A model generated the notes under the pieces. It was not told where the DNA came from and searched no databases. It saw nothing but the letters and a program-made list of their open reading frames with translations. Shown piece by piece: positions 23,101 through 23,866 of a stretch of DNA of 23,866 nt. This stretch comes from Saccoglossus kowalevskii (taxonomy: Eukaryota; Hemichordata; Enteropneusta; Harrimaniidae): NCBI RefSeq assembly GCF_000003605.2, contig NW_003141231.1, positions 1 to 23,866 on the forward strand. Reading direction: 5' to 3'. Each line of letters opens with the position of its first letter. Position 1 is the first letter of the stretch. Position numbers and translations under genes: made by a program.

Positions 23101-23866
23101 TACACCATCAAGTCAACAGAGAAATTCCAGAAACACGTACATATACCAGACATATCAGTTGAGACGTTTAACAATCAGGCCAACAGAGAAATTCCATTAA
23201 CACGTTCATATACCAGACATATTAATTGAGACGTTTACAGCAACAATACAACAGAGAAATTCCAGTAACACGTACATATAGCAGACATATCAGTTGAGAC
23301 GTTTAACAATCAAGCCAACAGAGAACTTCCAGTAACAAGTTCATATACCAGGCATATTAGTTGAAACGTTTACACCATCAAGTCAAGAGAGAAATTCCAG
23401 TAACACGTTCATATACCAGACATATTATTTGAAATATTTACAGCATCAAGCCAACAGAGATATTGCAGTAACACGTTTACATACGAGACATATTAGTTGA
23501 GACGTTTACAGCATCAAGCCAACAGAGATGTTCCAGTAACACGTTCATATACCAGACATATTAGTTGAGACGTTTACACCATCAAGCCAACAGAGAAATT
23601 CCATTAACACGTTCATATACCAGGCATATTAGCTGAAATGTTTACAGCATCAAACCAACAGAGGAATTCCAGTAACACGTTCATATACCAGACATATTAG
23701 TTGACATGTTTACAGCATCAAACCAACAGAGGAATTCCAGTAACTCATTCATATACCCGACATATTAATTGAGACGTTTACAGCATCAAGCCAACAGAGA
23801 AATTCCAATAACAAGTTCATATACCAAGCATATTATTTGAGACGTTTACACCATCAAGTCAACAGA
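23100..23866 (+). repeat. Block, copy 2 (partner 21065–21790), running off the window
   Basis: It matches 21065–21790 up to about 23825. Private changes are ACAATCAGGCC, GTCAAGAGAGAAATTCC, CATATTATTTGAAATATT and CACGTTTACATACGAG. The last monomer is cut by the window edge in CAAGTCAACAGA, so the array continues beyond it. Confidence 0.8.

Larger units (their letters stand above)
1..23866 (+). repeat. Satellite DNA array, 68-bp monomer, about 350 head-to-tail copies
   Basis: The window consists entirely of one tandem repeat. Each monomer reads, in order, a TTCCAGTAA block, CACGTTCATATACCAGAC, ATATTAGTTGAG, ACGTTTACAG, then CATCAAGCCAACAGAGAAA; 1893–1960 is a clean 68-bp example. By count its composition is 26 A, 16 T, 15 C and 11 G. 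All copies lie in one orientation; I found no inverted copy and no foreign insertion. Neighbouring copies differ at several sites, while copies hundreds to thousands of bases apart can be nearly identical, which is the signature of higher-order repeat structure. Both window ends are inside the array. Long arrays of this type are known from eukaryotic heterochromatin and centromeres; assigning this one to a centromere would be a guess. No protein-coding role is supported, because stops occur in all six frames of the consensus. Confidence 0.97.

Noticed and set aside
1..23866. CRISPR array
   Set aside because: Repeats are contiguous at 68 bp with no unique spacers between them, and variation is spread through the monomer. 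There are no cas genes.
1..23866. CENP-B box, which would support a centromeric satellite
   Set aside because: I looked for the TTCG....A..CGGG core on both strands of the main subtypes and did not find it. Centromere identity is neither supported nor excluded, because many centromeric satellites lack this box.
1..23866. Embedded transposon, tRNA, rRNA or unique sequence island
   Set aside because: Reading through the window, every stretch aligns to the monomer. No terminal repeats, poly-A tracts, coding segments or break in the tandem pattern were seen.
1..23866. Internal duplication of the monomer (two half-units of about 34 bp)
   Set aside because: Both halves contain ACGTT, about 29 bases apart, followed by an A-rich stretch, but the similarity beyond those five bases is weak and no more than expected by chance.
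1..23866. Promoters or TATA boxes at CATATACC in each monomer
   Set aside because: CATATACC is simply part of the repeat, occurs about 350 times, and has no associated initiator, coding sequence or terminator.

Overview
The whole 23,866-base window is one uninterrupted head-to-tail tandem array of a short AT-rich satellite monomer. I find no gene, RNA gene, transposon, CRISPR array or unique flanking sequence. A typical monomer (for example 1893–1960) is 68 bp and about 38% GC, with more A than T on the given strand. A recurrent variant (for example 1418–1484) is 67 bp. At this spacing the window holds about 350 copies, all in the same orientation. Both ends cut through the array, so its true length is larger than the window. 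An array of this size and kind points to a eukaryotic heterochromatic, centromeric, pericentromeric or subtelomeric block. Nothing in the sequence identifies the species or the chromosomal location.

The monomer closes all six reading frames. Its consensus carries TAA, TAG and TGA in the three forward frames, and TTA/TCA (reverse-strand stops) in the three reverse frames. Because 68 is not a multiple of 3, the reading frame also shifts at each copy. The single open frame of 204 bases (2199–2402) comes from a one-base insertion and is not a gene.

The copies are not random variants. They fall into recurring subtypes marked by linked diagnostic bases, and the subtypes recur in the same order, so the array is a mosaic of higher-order repeats. 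The clearest relationships, found by matching rare variants by eye, are these. (1) A 22-monomer (about 1,492 bp) tandem duplication, 11171–12661 and 12662–14152, with a chimeric junction monomer. (2) An 18-monomer (1,219 bp) tandem duplication around 4080–6440. It recurs, junction included, in a second copy 9,292 bp downstream, which has since lost two monomers. (3) Block 6781–8040 repeated at 9696–11030, one copy lacking exactly one monomer. (4) Block 1500–2765 repeated 15,124 bp away at 16625–17890. (5) A three-copy block at 2400–3190, 15960–16750 and 21935–22725. (6) A 30-monomer offset (2,035 bp) linking 21065–21790 to 23100–23825. This pattern is what repeated unequal crossover or amplification of multi-monomer segments produces.

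Two stretches stand out. Positions 8645–8800 carry a dense run of one- and two-base indels unlike anything else in the array, probably a local consensus or assembly error. The last 5.4 kb lacks the subtype with CACGTTG that recurs 13 times before it. I see no evidence of a new molecular system; the interest lies in the array's evolutionary architecture. Block edges are good to roughly 10–30 bases, because the flanks are themselves similar repeats.
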